Assembly (NCBI GenBank): GCA_010093485.1
Contig: MU001500.1
Location: 1,188,198-1,252,197 of the forward strand
Length of the DNA stretch: 64,000 nucleotides
Reading direction: 5' to 3'
From: Karstenula rhodostoma CBS 690.94
Lineage: Eukaryota > Ascomycota > Dothideomycetes > Pleosporales > Didymosphaeriaceae
Part shown: positions 53,450-64,000 of the stretch, piece after piece
Numbering within the stretch: position 1 is the first letter of the stretch
Layout: the number at the start of each line of letters is the position of its first letter
Notes under the pieces: generated by a model
Told to the model about the DNA's origin: nothing
The model's input: only the letters and a program-made list of their open reading frames with translations
The model's database searches: none
Made by a program: the position numbers and the translations under genes

Positions 53450-56400
53450 CTTGCCAATTGGTCAAACTGGGTAGACGGGTCGTGGGAGAAGCAACACGCG
53501 CTGCAGGGCGGGGAGGGTTTTTATGGTGGGTCCCGCGTTTGTTTAAACCCGCGTGATGGAGGAGAGTGGTCTGCGCGTGGTTGCCAAGGAAGCCCATTCA
53601 CCTGGAAACCCCAGGACGCGGCCGGCGTTGGTTGGTCCGAGACTATGCGAAGACGGTCACCGGATTCTGCCACGGCTCACCCCCGCAAACAAGCACTCGT
53701 ATCGAAGCGGAGATGGGGCCAATGTCTGGGGAAGCGCAGGGGTGCCTGTCTCCCGCCAATCGAGCGATCTGAGGCACAGCACCTTCCACCCATAACAGTG
53801 CTCGTTTACACAAGTTTGCTTACCCCGCTGGACGCCCAAGAGAGAGAGCGGCGCCCAGCTTGGGCTATCTGTGGACGCCGTGGAATCAGGTGAGACTTAT
53901 ATTCGTACCTCGTACTCAAAGCTGTCAAGCGTGGTTGCGATGTGCCAATGGCTGATAGTGGCAGGTAGCATTCACTCGAACTTGACAGGACAAGGCAACT
54001 GAATACCAAGTCTTCCTCGGAGACGGCAAGCAGGTGAGCAGGCTGCGACGAGTGCCATGGAAGCCATGCAACAGAAAGACACAGCCTGAGATTGATCGGC
54101 GTATGCCAGCCGGTTTCCTGTGATCCTTTGCATTGTGAATCTTCTCCATTACATGTGCGAGTTTCTCCGTTGTTGCCGGCCTTACACACGGAGCTCACAT
54201 CCTCTTTGGCACGAGCTGAAGGGTCCTTATGTTGTGTCACCCATTCCGGTGGTCGAAGATTGATTTTGGGTACATTCGACGTCTGACGGCACCGGCGCCA
54301 CTGCAACGGTGCGGAGAAAGCCTAACCGCAAGGCGCTTAGCACCCTTCCCCTCCTTTACTCTGCTTGCCATCGAGAACAGGACGCGTCGTGCGAATACAA
54401 ACAAACCTGCGAAGGATGCAAATGGCCGAGAGGTCCTCGCTCCTGTTGACATGAAATCCTACCAATCGCTGATCACCCAGGAGGGACCCAAGCCTGAAGC
54501 ATGCGGCACGGGCGTGTGGAGTACGGCATCAGGAAACACAGTCGTCGAGTGCCCTCAACCTACCGCATCAATACACACCGGCAGGCGAAGCCTGTGCTGG
54601 TACTACACAAAAAGATATTGAATGCCCAGAACGCCAAAACTTAGTGGACTAGGATGGCGACGTGGTAGGCCACAGCGTCTAGTTATACCAAGCGCGAATT
54701 ACCTCGGGCTCTGGACCAGCAACCTCGGGCGCCGTGGTTGAACGAATCATTGTCGGTTTTGTCTCGCAGATGCTCGCGGATACTGGGGGACTCTGGTGTT
54801 GATGAGCGGAAGATACGTGGCTGGCGAAACCCGTTCAGCTTCCCTTGGCAAACCTGCTGAGCACCTCCACGAAAACACCTGTCTACTGCGCACATCGTGA
54901 GGACTGTACCAAGCTACCTACTTAGGCCCATTGCACAGCACACGGCGCATATACCTCACGCATTATGTCGCTTTAATCTTTCAGAGGGACGACTTATGTC
55001 CCTGTACCTTATTCCAGGTCGCGTCCCTCCAATAAAAGTCAGGGTCTCGTTGCAACATATGGGTCGCCCTGCAGGACAACGACCACGGCGACAAAACATT
55101 GATTTTGGTGGAGTCCAAAGTGCTTGACGATAAGCAATGCATCCGAGGCCTGCGACGTTTGGTGGGCTTACAAGTGTGGTGGACGCTGTGCGAGCGTGAC
55201 TTGCACAACGACGTTCCCAGATGTTGACGGGCTGCCTTGGACAACTCTAGGCAAAGTGTAGTGCTCACCGTTGCGTACCTGATGCACTCGAGCTAACTAG
55301 CGACCGTAAGCACATATATCCAGCACTGTGAGTCACAACGCGCTACGCTGTACTTAACGTCTGTCAGGCGCGGTCTCACTTAGCTGCCAACGCAGCGACG
55401 ACGGAGGAGCCATTAGCGGCAAGGGGAGGAATCGCACCCGTGCAGGGGCTCTAGGTTCGTCAAGGTCTAACATATAAACCACAGCAGTCTCCGAGCTTCG
55501 GTTTCATGTCTATCCGAATGGCCCGAGGTCACACTGGAATCCTTCTTCCTGACGGTACGGAGGCATCAACTAACATTGTCGGAAGCCTCAATGGAACCTC
55601 AATGGAACCCAGACGCTCTTTCCCACGGTATTTCGGCCTCGTGGCGTGGAAACACCTCGCATCTAGAGCCACACTTATCGCACGCGCGCTCTGTTTCTGA
55701 GCCTCCAGCTACCATCCCTTTCTCCTGCATGTTGCCCCCACCACTTCGCCTCGTGTATCTCTATCCAGCACCATCAAGCTCACTCTGGACCCAGTATCCT
55801 GGAGCCCTGTTGACCATTCGCCGTACGTCATCTCAGGCGAGCCAGTAGCAGCGAGCTAAGCAGCTTTCCTGAACCACTTGCCCCAATAATCCTCAATTAT
55901 CGCTTTCCCAATAGATAACTTCTACTAGCTTCAGCACGAGAGATGAAAAGACGCATCGTCTGCGCGACACCATTTCTCACGTAGCCGGGCTGTCTCTTGG
56001 TCGGCGACTGCCGATTGGTGCCAGCATGAGCCGACACAAAGCCTCCTGCATGGGCGGGCACCTGCTGATGGTGGCAGCTGAGCTAGCACGTTGCGAAGAC
56101 ACCTGAGCGCGACAATCGGTACAAGAACGAATCGCCATATAAGTTGTACTGTACATCGTCGTGCCTATGCTACACAATGCACACCGTTTCCCCTGCACGA
56201 TCCTATCAATAGCACCTTCTACGGCTTTGTGCACTTCCAACACCACACTTGTGTTTGTCAACAACACCACTGGCTTACTCGCCTTTACCAACGCATCGGC
56301 CGACATTGTTCAAGATTTTCTTTTCCTCTAATCGTCACCAGAAGGTCGGTAGATGTGCAGCTCTGCTCCCACCACCAAGTTCCCGAAGCAGAAACACGTC

Positions 56401-57831
56401 AGGGGTCTACCGGCTCAGGCGCGTGGTCCTTAGCAGTGAGCGGTGAGATACACTGTTCATTGTCGGGTAAAGGATCCGACGCGGGCCTTACCAACTATTT
56501 GTACCTCTGTCTCTACATGACCGCAAAAGAGGAAACACAGCTCCCTAGACCTGGAGGATACCTGCATTCGCAAACTCTATGCCACAGAGGACCGAGCCCT
56601 GGCATCCCTTGAAGTTTTCGATCCCGAACAACTTCCTTCCGGAGCGTTCCGCTTTCTCACCCTCTCGGAGAATGGGGCGTCATATTACAAGCGCCGCTTT
56701 CGCTCGGACAAGCCTCACCACCTGCGATGTGTTCGTGATTGCACTCGGGTATATGGACGCCAGAACGATGCCTTCACCCGAGGAACTGATCGAAAGCACC
56801 AGTCCATGGTATTTGGACGCTGAAACAATATGGTGGCGGAAGTTCACGTTGGGTTTGAGGTGAAGCGTGAAGGCTTTGAATGGTTGTACGCGTGGAGTCC
56901 TTGTCCCACACGAGAAGGGGATGGCCTGGCAGACTGTTTGAAAGCGACAGCACCGCGAAGATGTCCTCATCCATTGCAGCTACCTGTCAGGGATGCCGGT
57001 TGCGGAATCAATCATGGTGTCTCAATCTATGGTGCTAGCAGCACTAGGCAATGAAAGAGTGGGAGGTGCCTTTCAAAATAAATCAGTCCATTCGCTCAGT
57101 ATTCAAGAAGCTCCTCCTTCCCGATTCCCAGAGCAGCACAGTAACAGGTGGGAGGTCAGCAAGGGTCTGCAGGACGATGTGTCCAAGCAGCAAAACCCAG
57201 GCATGTGTGCAACGATGCAAAGAGTAAACATTCTCTGGTGGTGTTGAAAGCACAGACATCGCACAGGGACCCTTCGAGGCTGTAGGGGTGTTAGTAATCA
57301 AAGGTTTGAAGACGCAGACGTCGTTGTGGTATGTCTGGGATCATGTCTACACGGTATTTGCTCGGATGAAGGATGAGCGAGGGCAATCATGTGAAGGACC
57401 GCCTGAAGCAGGGATGACATTAAAATGTTGCTGTCTGGACAGCGAATGCGGCTATTTGTGTGGGGATTCATGGCAGAGGCCGTTCCCCGGGGAGTTGCTC
57501 GGAAGCTGCTCGGAAGCTGGTAAGAGAGAAGAGTCATTCAGAAACAAACAACACTCAAGAAAGTGGCAGGTAGAACGGGTCGTTGACCCACTGCTGAAGA
57601 TAAACGACAACATTAGGTTGCTGATGCATTCTTCCAGAGATACGACGAAATACGATGGTGGCCTATTGGTATCCTAAATTATACATGTATCGAGTTGATT
57701 CGGCGCCGTCGCTACTGTTGAAGAGCCATGATGATGAGCCGTTATAAACCGCGATGTGGCATCCGATCCTCTCAATGCAATCCTTGAACGCCATATGCAT
57801 TAATGTGACACAAGAATCGAATCTGCGACGT
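53450..57831. other. Long region with no intact gene
   Basis: Nearly 4.4 kb upstream of the sugar transporter. The only coding-like signal is the decayed plus-strand stretch at 56527-57054. The first few hundred bases must contain the transporter promoter. No transposon ends or RNA genes were recognised. Confidence 0.5.
56527..57054 (+). pseudogene. Decayed coding stretch, unidentified
   Basis: One plus-strand frame is open over about 175 codons except for a single TGA at 56821-56823. Segments look protein-like: LEDTCIRKLYATEDRALASL, EVFDPEQLPSGAFRFLTLSE, NGASYYKRRFRSDKPHHLRC before the stop, and VAEVHVGFEVKREGFEWLYA and WSPCPTREGDGLADCLKATA after it. There is no ATG at its left end, so upstream exons would be needed. 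The TGA is one transition from CGA or TGG. I do not recognise the family. It could be a pseudogene exon or, less likely, a real gene whose intron removes the stop. Confidence 0.35.
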
Positions 57832-58656
57832 CTAAGCAGCAGCGGTTAGAGCACCGTCTCCCAGCACCCGCGCGACGATGATGTACGACATAAGCGCGCC
57901 GATGACCATCCTCCACTTGTTGCGACCCAGCCAGCTCTGACTCGCTTCCCGCGCGACCTGGCCCTGCTGGACAACAGCACCAACCGTAGTCGCGCTGCCG
58001 TTCGCGCGCTTTCTCAGACCCGCCATGTCGGGCGAGCAGTGTGGTTGTGACGACGAGGCGAGCGGGAGGCCGGTCTGCAGGTTGATGCGCTTCTCCTTCA
58101 TCCACTTCTGGTTCTCCTCGTCCAACTCGGGCCACTCTGCGCGGAATTTAGTGCCGCCATCGCCAGCCTTGATGGCGCCTGCACCGCGGGAGCCGTTGTT
58201 CTGCGCCTTGGAGCCGCCGCCCGTGCTGTTCCACCACCGGGTCCGCTGCGCGAACAGCTTGCGCTCCGCGTCGGACGCGCGCACTGATCCGGTCGTCATC
58301 TCCTCGCTCGTCATGAAGCTCAGCAGGCCCGTCAGGATGGTGCTGACCTCCCACGCGGGGTTGAAGCTCTTGGGGTGGAAGTCGGAGATGCTGAGACAGA
58401 GGCGGGTGCTGGGCTGGAAGCGGCCCGAGGGCGTATGCATGCGGATGGCGGGCGGAGCGAAGGGGTAGTCTGGCGGGAACATGAGCGTGCCCCAGTACTG
58501 GCCGCCGTCGTACGGCGTGTCGGGCGGGCCAGTCAGGATGTAGTGCCACTCCAGGATATTCCTCTCCGACGGGTGCGCGATGATGTACGGCGGGGGAGAC
58601 TTGGAGATGGTCGCATATTCTCGCGTAAGGCGCTTCGTTGCTGCGGGCGTCGCCAT
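57832..58656 (-). CDS. UBC6: Ubiquitin-conjugating enzyme E2, UBC6 type
   Basis: Tail-anchored E2 of the ER membrane that works in ER-associated degradation (yeast Ubc6, human UBE2J2). Single exon, 274 residues. The UBC fold is complete: KRLTREYATISKSPPPYIIA, the beta segment ILEWHYILTGPPDTPYDGGQ, and FPPDYPFAPPAIRMHTPSGR. TRLCLSISDFHP holds catalytic Cys87, the same number as in yeast Ubc6, and FNPAWEVSTILTGLLSFM closes the domain. The linker (about 150-240) is Gly/Ser/charged. A hydrophobic C-terminal helix (WRMVIGALMSYIIVARVLG) followed by few residues gives tail anchoring with the catalytic domain in the cytosol. It starts 404 bp from the divergent SAM50 gene. Confidence 0.95.
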   Translation of the reverse strand: MATPAATKRLTREYATISKSPPPYIIAHPSERNILEWHYILTGPPDTPYDGGQYWGTLMFPPDYPFAPPAIRMHTPSGRFQPSTRLCLSISDFHPKSFNPAWEVSTILTGLLSFMTSEEMTTGSVRASDAERKLFAQRTRWWNSTGGGSKAQNNGSRGAGAIKAGDGGTKFRAEWPELDEENQKWMKEKRINLQTGLPLASSSQPHCSPDMAGLRKRANGSATTVGAVVQQGQVAREASQSWLGRNKWRMVIGALMSYIIVARVLGDGALTAAA

Positions 58657-59060
58657 GGTGTGTGTGTATGTGAGTGGGTGTGCAAGGTCAGAGGTCAGAG
58701 GCAGGACGAAGAAACGATCGTGGGTCGTGTGCGCTGCGGGGAGCGTCGGACTTTGGGCAGTGGTCCGCTCGTATAGGGCGCAGGCGAAGATGGAGGTAAG
58801 AGGAAGACGTCACAGGGCGGTGTGGGATCGTGGCTCTGTGAAAGAGACTTCCAGTATTCACCAGTGAAACAGGAGACGCGAGTTCTGACAGGAAGGGTCG
58901 ATGGTGGTCAGTGGGATATAGGTGGGTTCTAGAACTGGGGAAAGGCGCACCTTTGTCTTACGCCCGGGCGGAGAATCGGTCACGTGCCGTAGCTCGATTC
59001 CGCTTCCACCAACGCCACGCCGGGCAGCTCGACCGACCTCAACCTCAACCAGCAGCATCT
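58657..59060. promoter_or_regulatory. Bidirectional promoter UBC6 / SAM50
   Basis: 404 bp between two divergent start codons. No TATA box or repeat is evident. Confidence 0.5.
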
Positions 59061-60725
59061 ATGGCTTCGCCGGTAGAAGACGATGTATGTTTGACGTTTC
59101 GAATTGGTGTTCAAGCCATTGGTGCCAGCCAGCGGACTGGCAGCCCAACATTGGCCCCGAAACCAGCTAATCGGCGCTCCAGGTCTTCGAGAAGCTGAAA
59201 AATAGAACGGATCACAAGCAGGAGGATGACGACCTCAATGCGCGAAACTTTGCTCAGCACCAAAGGTCACAGGAGAGGCTCGCCGAGCTTATTGACGACA
59301 ACACTAGCCTACCGGTGACCATCTCTTCTGTCCGCGTCCTCCATGCCAACCGCACGCGACGAAGCTTCCTGGAGCGCGTCGTCAACCCCATACTAAGCGC
59401 AAACCGAGATGAGCAATTCACGTTGGAGGAAGCGCTGAAAGAGGTTGGGAAAGCGACGGACAAGCTGAATCGCTTTGGTAAAGAAACATACAAGTGACAA
59501 AAATGTATTCCTTCTGACGTACATAGGCATCTTCAAGTCGCCCATATCCGTGTTCCTCGATCGACCCGACCCCACAAACCCTACCTCGTCCCCCACCGAT
59601 GTCGACGTTTATATTTCGGCCCAGGAGCGTGGCTCGTATACGATCAAGACGGGTACTGAGGTTGGATCTTCGGAGGGAGACGCCTATATCAACGCGGAGC
59701 TGCGCAACCTGTTCGGTGGCGCGGAGACCCTGAATGCAAATGCTTCGCTCGGAACGCGCACACGGTCTGCCTACTCGCTTGCTTTCGACAGCCCGATTCT
59801 GGCCAACCCGGATTTCAAATTCCAGCTCAATGGCTTTGCCAGCTCCACATTGAAGAGCTGGGCAAGCCACGAGGAGGTGTTGCGTGGTGGAAACTCGAAG
59901 CTCCTGTGGAGGACGAAGAATGGCCACCAGCATGAATTCGGCTACTCAGGCATCCTGCGCCAGGTGACTAGTTTGGCAGAAAATGCGTCTCCCACCGTTC
60001 GGGCAGAGGCGGGCAACTCTTTCAAATCCAGCCTTACATATACTTGGATCAACGACAAGCGGGACAACCCGATGCTACCGCAACGAGGATACCTCGCCAA
60101 ATCGGTGTCTGAGCTTGCGGGATACGGACCACTCAAGGGCGATGCAGCCTTTTTCAAGTCCGAGGCTGAGTCGCAGATAGCACTGCCGTTTGGCGATACT
60201 GGCATTACTCTCACTGCTGGTCTCCGTGGTGGCCTGCTGTACCCTCTCGCACTCGGCGGAAACGGTGCCCCTCAACCGTCCCGCATCAACGACCGTTTCC
60301 AGCTCGGCGGCCCTACCAGCGTCCGCGGTTTCCGCCTTTGCGGTCTTGGACCCCATGATGGGCCAGACGCTGTCGGAGGCGACGTCTTTGCGGCAGGCGG
60401 AGCTTCCCTGCTTTTCCCCGTGCCCAAGGTTGGCAAAGAGACTCCTCTGCGTCTCCAGGCCTTCATCAACGGTGGCCGTCTGCTCTCACTCAAGAGCCCC
60501 AACAAGGAGGGCGGTTCCATGGACGCCGATGCCGTGCAAAGCAGCATGAAGAAGACGCTCGCCAGCCTGCGCGACGGTGTGCCTAGCGCTGCAGCCGGCT
60601 TCGGCCTAGTATACGCACACCCAATTGCGAGGTTCGAGATTAACTTTAGTTTGCCGTTGGTGATTAGGGCCAAGGAAGAGGCAAGGAAGGGACTGAGCTT
60701 TGGGGTGGGTGTGGAATTCTTGTAG
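59061..60725 (+). CDS. SAM50: SAM50/TOB55, mitochondrial outer-membrane beta-barrel insertase
   Basis: Core of the SAM/TOB complex that folds beta-barrel proteins into the mitochondrial outer membrane; BamA/Omp85 superfamily. Exons 59061-59084, 59183-59477, 59527-60725; 505 residues. The first coding exon is 24 nt (MASPVEDD). Residues about 45-130 form the single POTRA domain (LPVTISSVRVLHANRTRRSF; FTLEEALKEVGKATDKLNRF; IFKSPISVFLDRPDP; VDVYISAQER). The 16-strand barrel follows, with the conserved loop motif FQLGGPTSVRGF that plugs the pore in relatives, TYTWINDKRDNPMLPQRGYL earlier, and the C-terminal strand FGVGVEFL ending in a hydrophobic residue. The second intron has a CTGAC branch site. 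Identification is secure. Confidence 0.95.
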
Positions 60726-61667
60726 TAAGATGCGAAACCAGCGGGCAATGTAGATATTGTACGAGTAGGAAAGTACAGATAGACAGCATCGGCCTTCGTA
60801 AAGTATCTTTCATTGTGTTACTCGGCTTGCACAGATTGGACACCCCGATGCTCTCGATGCTCCATTCATTGCCTGTGTCCGCACGGCGACTCTATCCTAA
60901 TGTAACTTACTAAAACGTCGGACAGGTTTGTCGTGCTAGAGCTCGCATTGCATCATTGAACTTCGTAGCCCTGCAATCTGTTGAATGGATCCCAAAGGCT
61001 TTAAAGCCCACACCTCCACATGCAGGACGCGAACCCTAACGGCACGCGCGTTCGGAGGATTCAGGCTTCGCGTGGCGCCACAGCCGCACCTGCACTAACG
61101 ATCGCCAACCGTTGCCGATCGAGCTTTCAAGCTGCGCCAGACCAGATGTCAATATAGTCCAATCTTCTGGTATACGTTCATCCAAGATGACAGGCTGTGT
61201 TACATACCGGTTTACATACTCATTTCACGCCACATCAGGCTGAAGTCCCTAATCATAAAACCCCATGCAGGGCAACGTCTCCGTTTCGTTTCGTTTCGTT
61301 TCTCGCGCTAGCATCGTCCCCGCTGTTTGATGTCACGATCGACAGGAGAGTGGGCTGCACGAGTGGGTGTCATTCGCTGAATGTGTATGTGTATGCCATG
61401 GTTGGTGTTCCCTTGTTGTGCTTGTGGCTGGGGTACGAAATCGAATCGTTGGCAGGCGACGCGCGAGGGTTGGGACACCCTTGTGGCACTGTGCTTCAGG
61501 TAGTATAAGAAGCAGCTGGTCGCTAATGGGGCGTGGCATCAAAGACAGTTGTCCATCTGAAAGTCCACAATCGCATATTTCGAGCCATATATCACCTTCG
61601 CCGTACAAGACGCGGAAAGAACAAACACCACATCTACCATCAACGATCCCCTAGCAAATCCACCACC
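60726..61667. other. Intergenic with a CGTTT microsatellite
   Basis: About 940 bp between SAM50 and the secreted protein. It contains four CGTTT pentamers at 61282-61301 and no coding exon I can support. Confidence 0.5.
61282..61301 (+). repeat. CGTTT pentanucleotide repeat x4
   Basis: Four perfect copies of CGTTT, about 370 bp upstream of the secreted-protein start. Confidence 0.75.
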
Positions 61668-62252
61668 ATGCGCTTCGCATCGATAACAGTCCTCTCTGCG
61701 CTCGGCGCCACCCTCGCCGCTGCCCTCCCAACAGATCTCACAGAGTTCTTCCTCGTCACATCAGAGCAGTCAGACCCGAGCACCAACTCGTCAAATCTGC
61801 GCGCCGTCCACGCGACAACTCCCTTTGTACGCTCCTCCTCTCACCACGTTCCACTCCACGTGCTAACCCTACCCCAGGCCGAAGACCCCGTCTCACAATC
61901 AACCCTCCTCCTCCGCCTCATCGGCGCCGGCTATAACTCCCTCCCCAACTTCACCCTCGCCGACGGCGTGCTCTCCACCATCACCCAGGGCCCGCACGGC
62001 ATCGGGTCGTACCTATACAATAGCACGGCGGTGACAGCGGGCAGCGAGCTGCAGTTCGTGGCGCAGAAGCAGGCGAGCGGGAATGTGGGTTTGGACGGAG
62101 GGTATCTTGTAACGGTGGATGGGGAGAAGGAGGGGTGGTCGATATGCGATTCTGAGAGCGGCACGGATGTGCTGTATTGGAAGGGGAAGGGGAGTGATTG
62201 CGTGAGCACATTTTTGCATGCGGTTACGAAGCCGCCATATCGGAAGGCGTAA
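61668..62252 (+). CDS. Secreted fungal protein of unknown function
   Basis: Exons 61668-61826 and 61878-62252 give 177 residues. The 51-nt intron (GTACGC donor, GCTAAC branch) has no stop and is a multiple of three, so an unspliced form would also be translatable. Signal peptide MRFASITVLSALGATLAAALP. Mature segments EFFLVTSEQSDPSTNSSNLR, STLLLRLIGAGYNSLPNFTL and GGYLVTVDGEKEGWSICDSE match a pattern I recall from small secreted proteins of Dothideomycetes. Two Cys near the C-terminus (SICDSES, SDCVST) could pair. No GPI signal or membrane helix. Function unknown; cell-wall or extracellular. Confidence 0.8.
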   Translation: MRFASITVLSALGATLAAALPTDLTEFFLVTSEQSDPSTNSSNLRAVHATTPFVRSSSHHVPLHVLTLPQAEDPVSQSTLLLRLIGAGYNSLPNFTLADGVLSTITQGPHGIGSYLYNSTAVTAGSELQFVAQKQASGNVGLDGGYLVTVDGEKEGWSICDSESGTDVLYWKGKGSDCVSTFLHAVTKPPYRKA

Positions 62253-63388
62253 GCAGATGGACGAGTTGAACCCCCTGAGGTCTATGTAATTGATAATGTA
62301 TCAAATGGCATGATGATGATGACCACCAGCGAGCGGGAATGTTGGATCTGTGCAATGTGCTGAAAGTCTATAAATGCAGCACCTTGCTTCTTACTATTCG
62401 ATTTTCTACACCTCTCTTCGACCGCACTAAAAACCGCATTGTGCGCTTTGATGGAGGCAGCTTGGACACCAAAAAGCCAAGGACGAGACAGCATGGGAGT
62501 GGAAGCTGGAGCCCCCTCCCCTCGACGATACGTCTCCAAAACTCCCGAAAAACTGCAGACATGATCGTGTCGTGCCTGGCTTGCCGTTCAAAGCCAAAAT
62601 ACTCTAAAACAGAACCCTGCAAGAGAGACAAAGATGGGACGGGCAGCCTTTCCACAAAACAATGACCAAATCAAGAGACGATGCGAACGTGACTGAAACC
62701 GAGTAACATGGTAACGGGGCAGCGGGCGATGATAGGTGACAGCACACGGTCGCATGAAGCAGGCTGAAGAGGCAAATTGAGTGGCTATGCGGGCGCCATG
62801 GCGGTTTCCAAACAAACACAAGACGGAAGGAGCGAGCAACGGGCCCCACCCGCCGCGGGCAAGGAGCGAAGGTGGTCGAATAAACATTATCGCACCCGCG
62901 CAGGCTGCAGCGATCATCAATAAAGATGGCGCGGTGGAGACGAGCGATGATATCGAAAGTGTACGGCGGTCCCCAAAAATAGGGAATGGGGCGAACTAAC
63001 GACCGCTATGCCCCGGTCGCTAGGCCAGACTGGTCGACTCCCCTGCCACTTTTCTCTCTAACCTCCGCTGCATTACGCCGCCGTCTCCTAATCACCTCAC
63101 CACCGCCAACCGACTCTTTCGACTCTCGTTACCGCCACTTTTGCTTCGCTCCTCTGCCAGTCGCTCGTTTACCGGGGCGTGGGAGTGAATCTGCATCCCT
63201 TTTCTTGACGCGTTCCAGCCCGTGTTGACAACCTCCGAGTGGCCCCTCGAGACGCAGCTCCACTTCGCACCACCACCGAGCTGACCGCCGATTCTTCAGC
63301 CGTCGCACCCGCCTCTCCGCTCGCCAACCCCCCGCAGCTCCATCAATTCCATTCCTCGACCTCCTTCAAAGCCGTCTCCGTCTGCGCC
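62253..63388. other. Intergenic, promoter of the last gene
   Basis: About 1.1 kb. The 300 bases before 63389 are pyrimidine- and CACC-rich, as often in strong fungal leaders. No exon recognised. Confidence 0.45.
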
Positions 63389-64000
63389 ATGAGGCCGTCG
63401 CAGCTGCTAGCCGCAGTAGTGGCCCTCTCGTCCGTCACGACAGCCACGTCCAATGTCTTTGACAGCATAAACGCGTTGGGCGAGCCGAACCACATGCTCT
63501 TGCCTCGACAGGACAGTAAGTTGACGGTTCCATGGGTCTCGCGGTTGCCCTTGCTAACTCAGGGCAGATGAGGACGACAAGAGCACCTCGGCGAAGAAGG
63601 ACGCCTCGACCACTGCAGCTCCCAAGGAGACCGACCAGTCTTCCGAAACCGAAAAGCCTACAGCAACGAAGAGTGACGCGAAGACGACCGACAAAGACTC
63701 ATCCGACAAGGACTCCTCCCACAAGGCTACCAAGACAAGCGGCAAGCCCAAGGCGACCAACTTCGGCCCCGATGTTCAGCCAGGCGGCATCCAGATGGTC
63801 ACGCCGAATGCCATCTTGGGTCCGCAGTACTACAAGATCGGCGACTGGGTCACCTTTGCATGGAACTACACTTCGCTCTCCATCACACCCTCGCACGTCG
63901 ACATTATGGCCTCGTGCTCCGTGAACCAGCAGACCTACACCATCGCTGTGAACCACTCGGTCAAGGCGACTGATACCATACTCTGGGACACCGGTGCCTA
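63389..64000 (+). CDS. Secreted DUF7137-like protein, 3' end beyond window
   Basis: Partial gene. Exon 1 is 63389-63515, the intron 63516-63567 (GTAAGT donor, GCTAAC branch), and exon 2 runs off the window edge. The signal peptide is MRPSQLLAAVVALSSVTTAT. A Lys/Ser/Thr/Asp-rich, probably disordered and O-glycosylated linker occupies about residues 43-105. The folded domain then starts: GGIQMVTPNAILGPQYYKIG, DWVTFAWNYTSLSITPSHVD, IMASCSVNQQTYTIAVNHSV. I recognise this as the DUF7137 type, common in filamentous ascomycetes. Members often continue to a C-terminal membrane segment, which cannot be checked here. Cell-surface location is likely; function unknown. Confidence 0.8.

Overview
The window is nuclear DNA of a filamentous ascomycete (Pezizomycotina), most likely a Dothideomycete. 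Genes lie on both strands. They are cut by short GT-AG introns, mostly 43-100 nt, with CTAAC or CTGAC branch sites just before the acceptor. Several families seen here are typical of this group: DUF3292, DUF7137, a SIT-type siderophore transporter and the 'formylmethionine deformylase-like' membrane protein. Every exon boundary was read by eye from splice signals, reading phase and expected protein continuity; no transcript data were available.

Layout. 0.5-6.6 kb: a frameshifted TDA3-like FAD oxidoreductase, a charged protein of unknown function and a siderophore transporter. 7.5-14.7 kb: peroxin PEX14, a small secreted Cys-containing protein, a MAPEG protein and a DUF3292 membrane protein. 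14.7-25 kb is gene-poor: one acidic conserved protein, one membrane-protein pseudogene and one coding relic. 25-32 kb: a kinesin, a PRMT1-type arginine methyltransferase and an eight-exon fungal protein with a polyproline tract. 33-38 kb: riboflavin synthase and a SUGCT-like CoA-transferase, divergent over 171 bp, then a PHD-finger protein. 38-41.4 kb: RRP3 and SSF1/PPAN, two ribosome-biogenesis factors, divergent over 455 bp. 41.6-46 kb: a CSN8/PSMD8/eIF3k-like protein, a PAQR receptor and an NmrA-like protein. 46-51 kb: TFIIF alpha and a Cid1-type nucleotidyltransferase, divergent. 51.4-53.4 kb: a sugar transporter. 53.5-57.8 kb: almost empty, with one decayed coding stretch. 57.8-64 kb: the E2 enzyme UBC6 and the mitochondrial outer-membrane insertase SAM50, divergent, then two secreted proteins, the last cut by the window edge.

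Most genes are housekeeping functions (peroxisome import, rRNA processing, Pol II initiation, ER and mitochondrial outer-membrane proteostasis, riboflavin synthesis). They share short divergent promoters and do not form a biosynthetic cluster. I did not find a new defence or metabolic system. The most striking signals are: (1) very small exons that are needed to keep the reading frame (5 nt in the sugar transporter, 7 nt in PEX14, 14 and 20 nt in the methyltransferase); (2) a 139-bp TA-flanked inverted-repeat element in the RRP3-SSF1 promoter, whose empty site survives in a tandem duplicate next to it; (3) several decaying coding regions with in-frame stops; (4) a large insertion inside the catalytic core of the Cid1-type enzyme.
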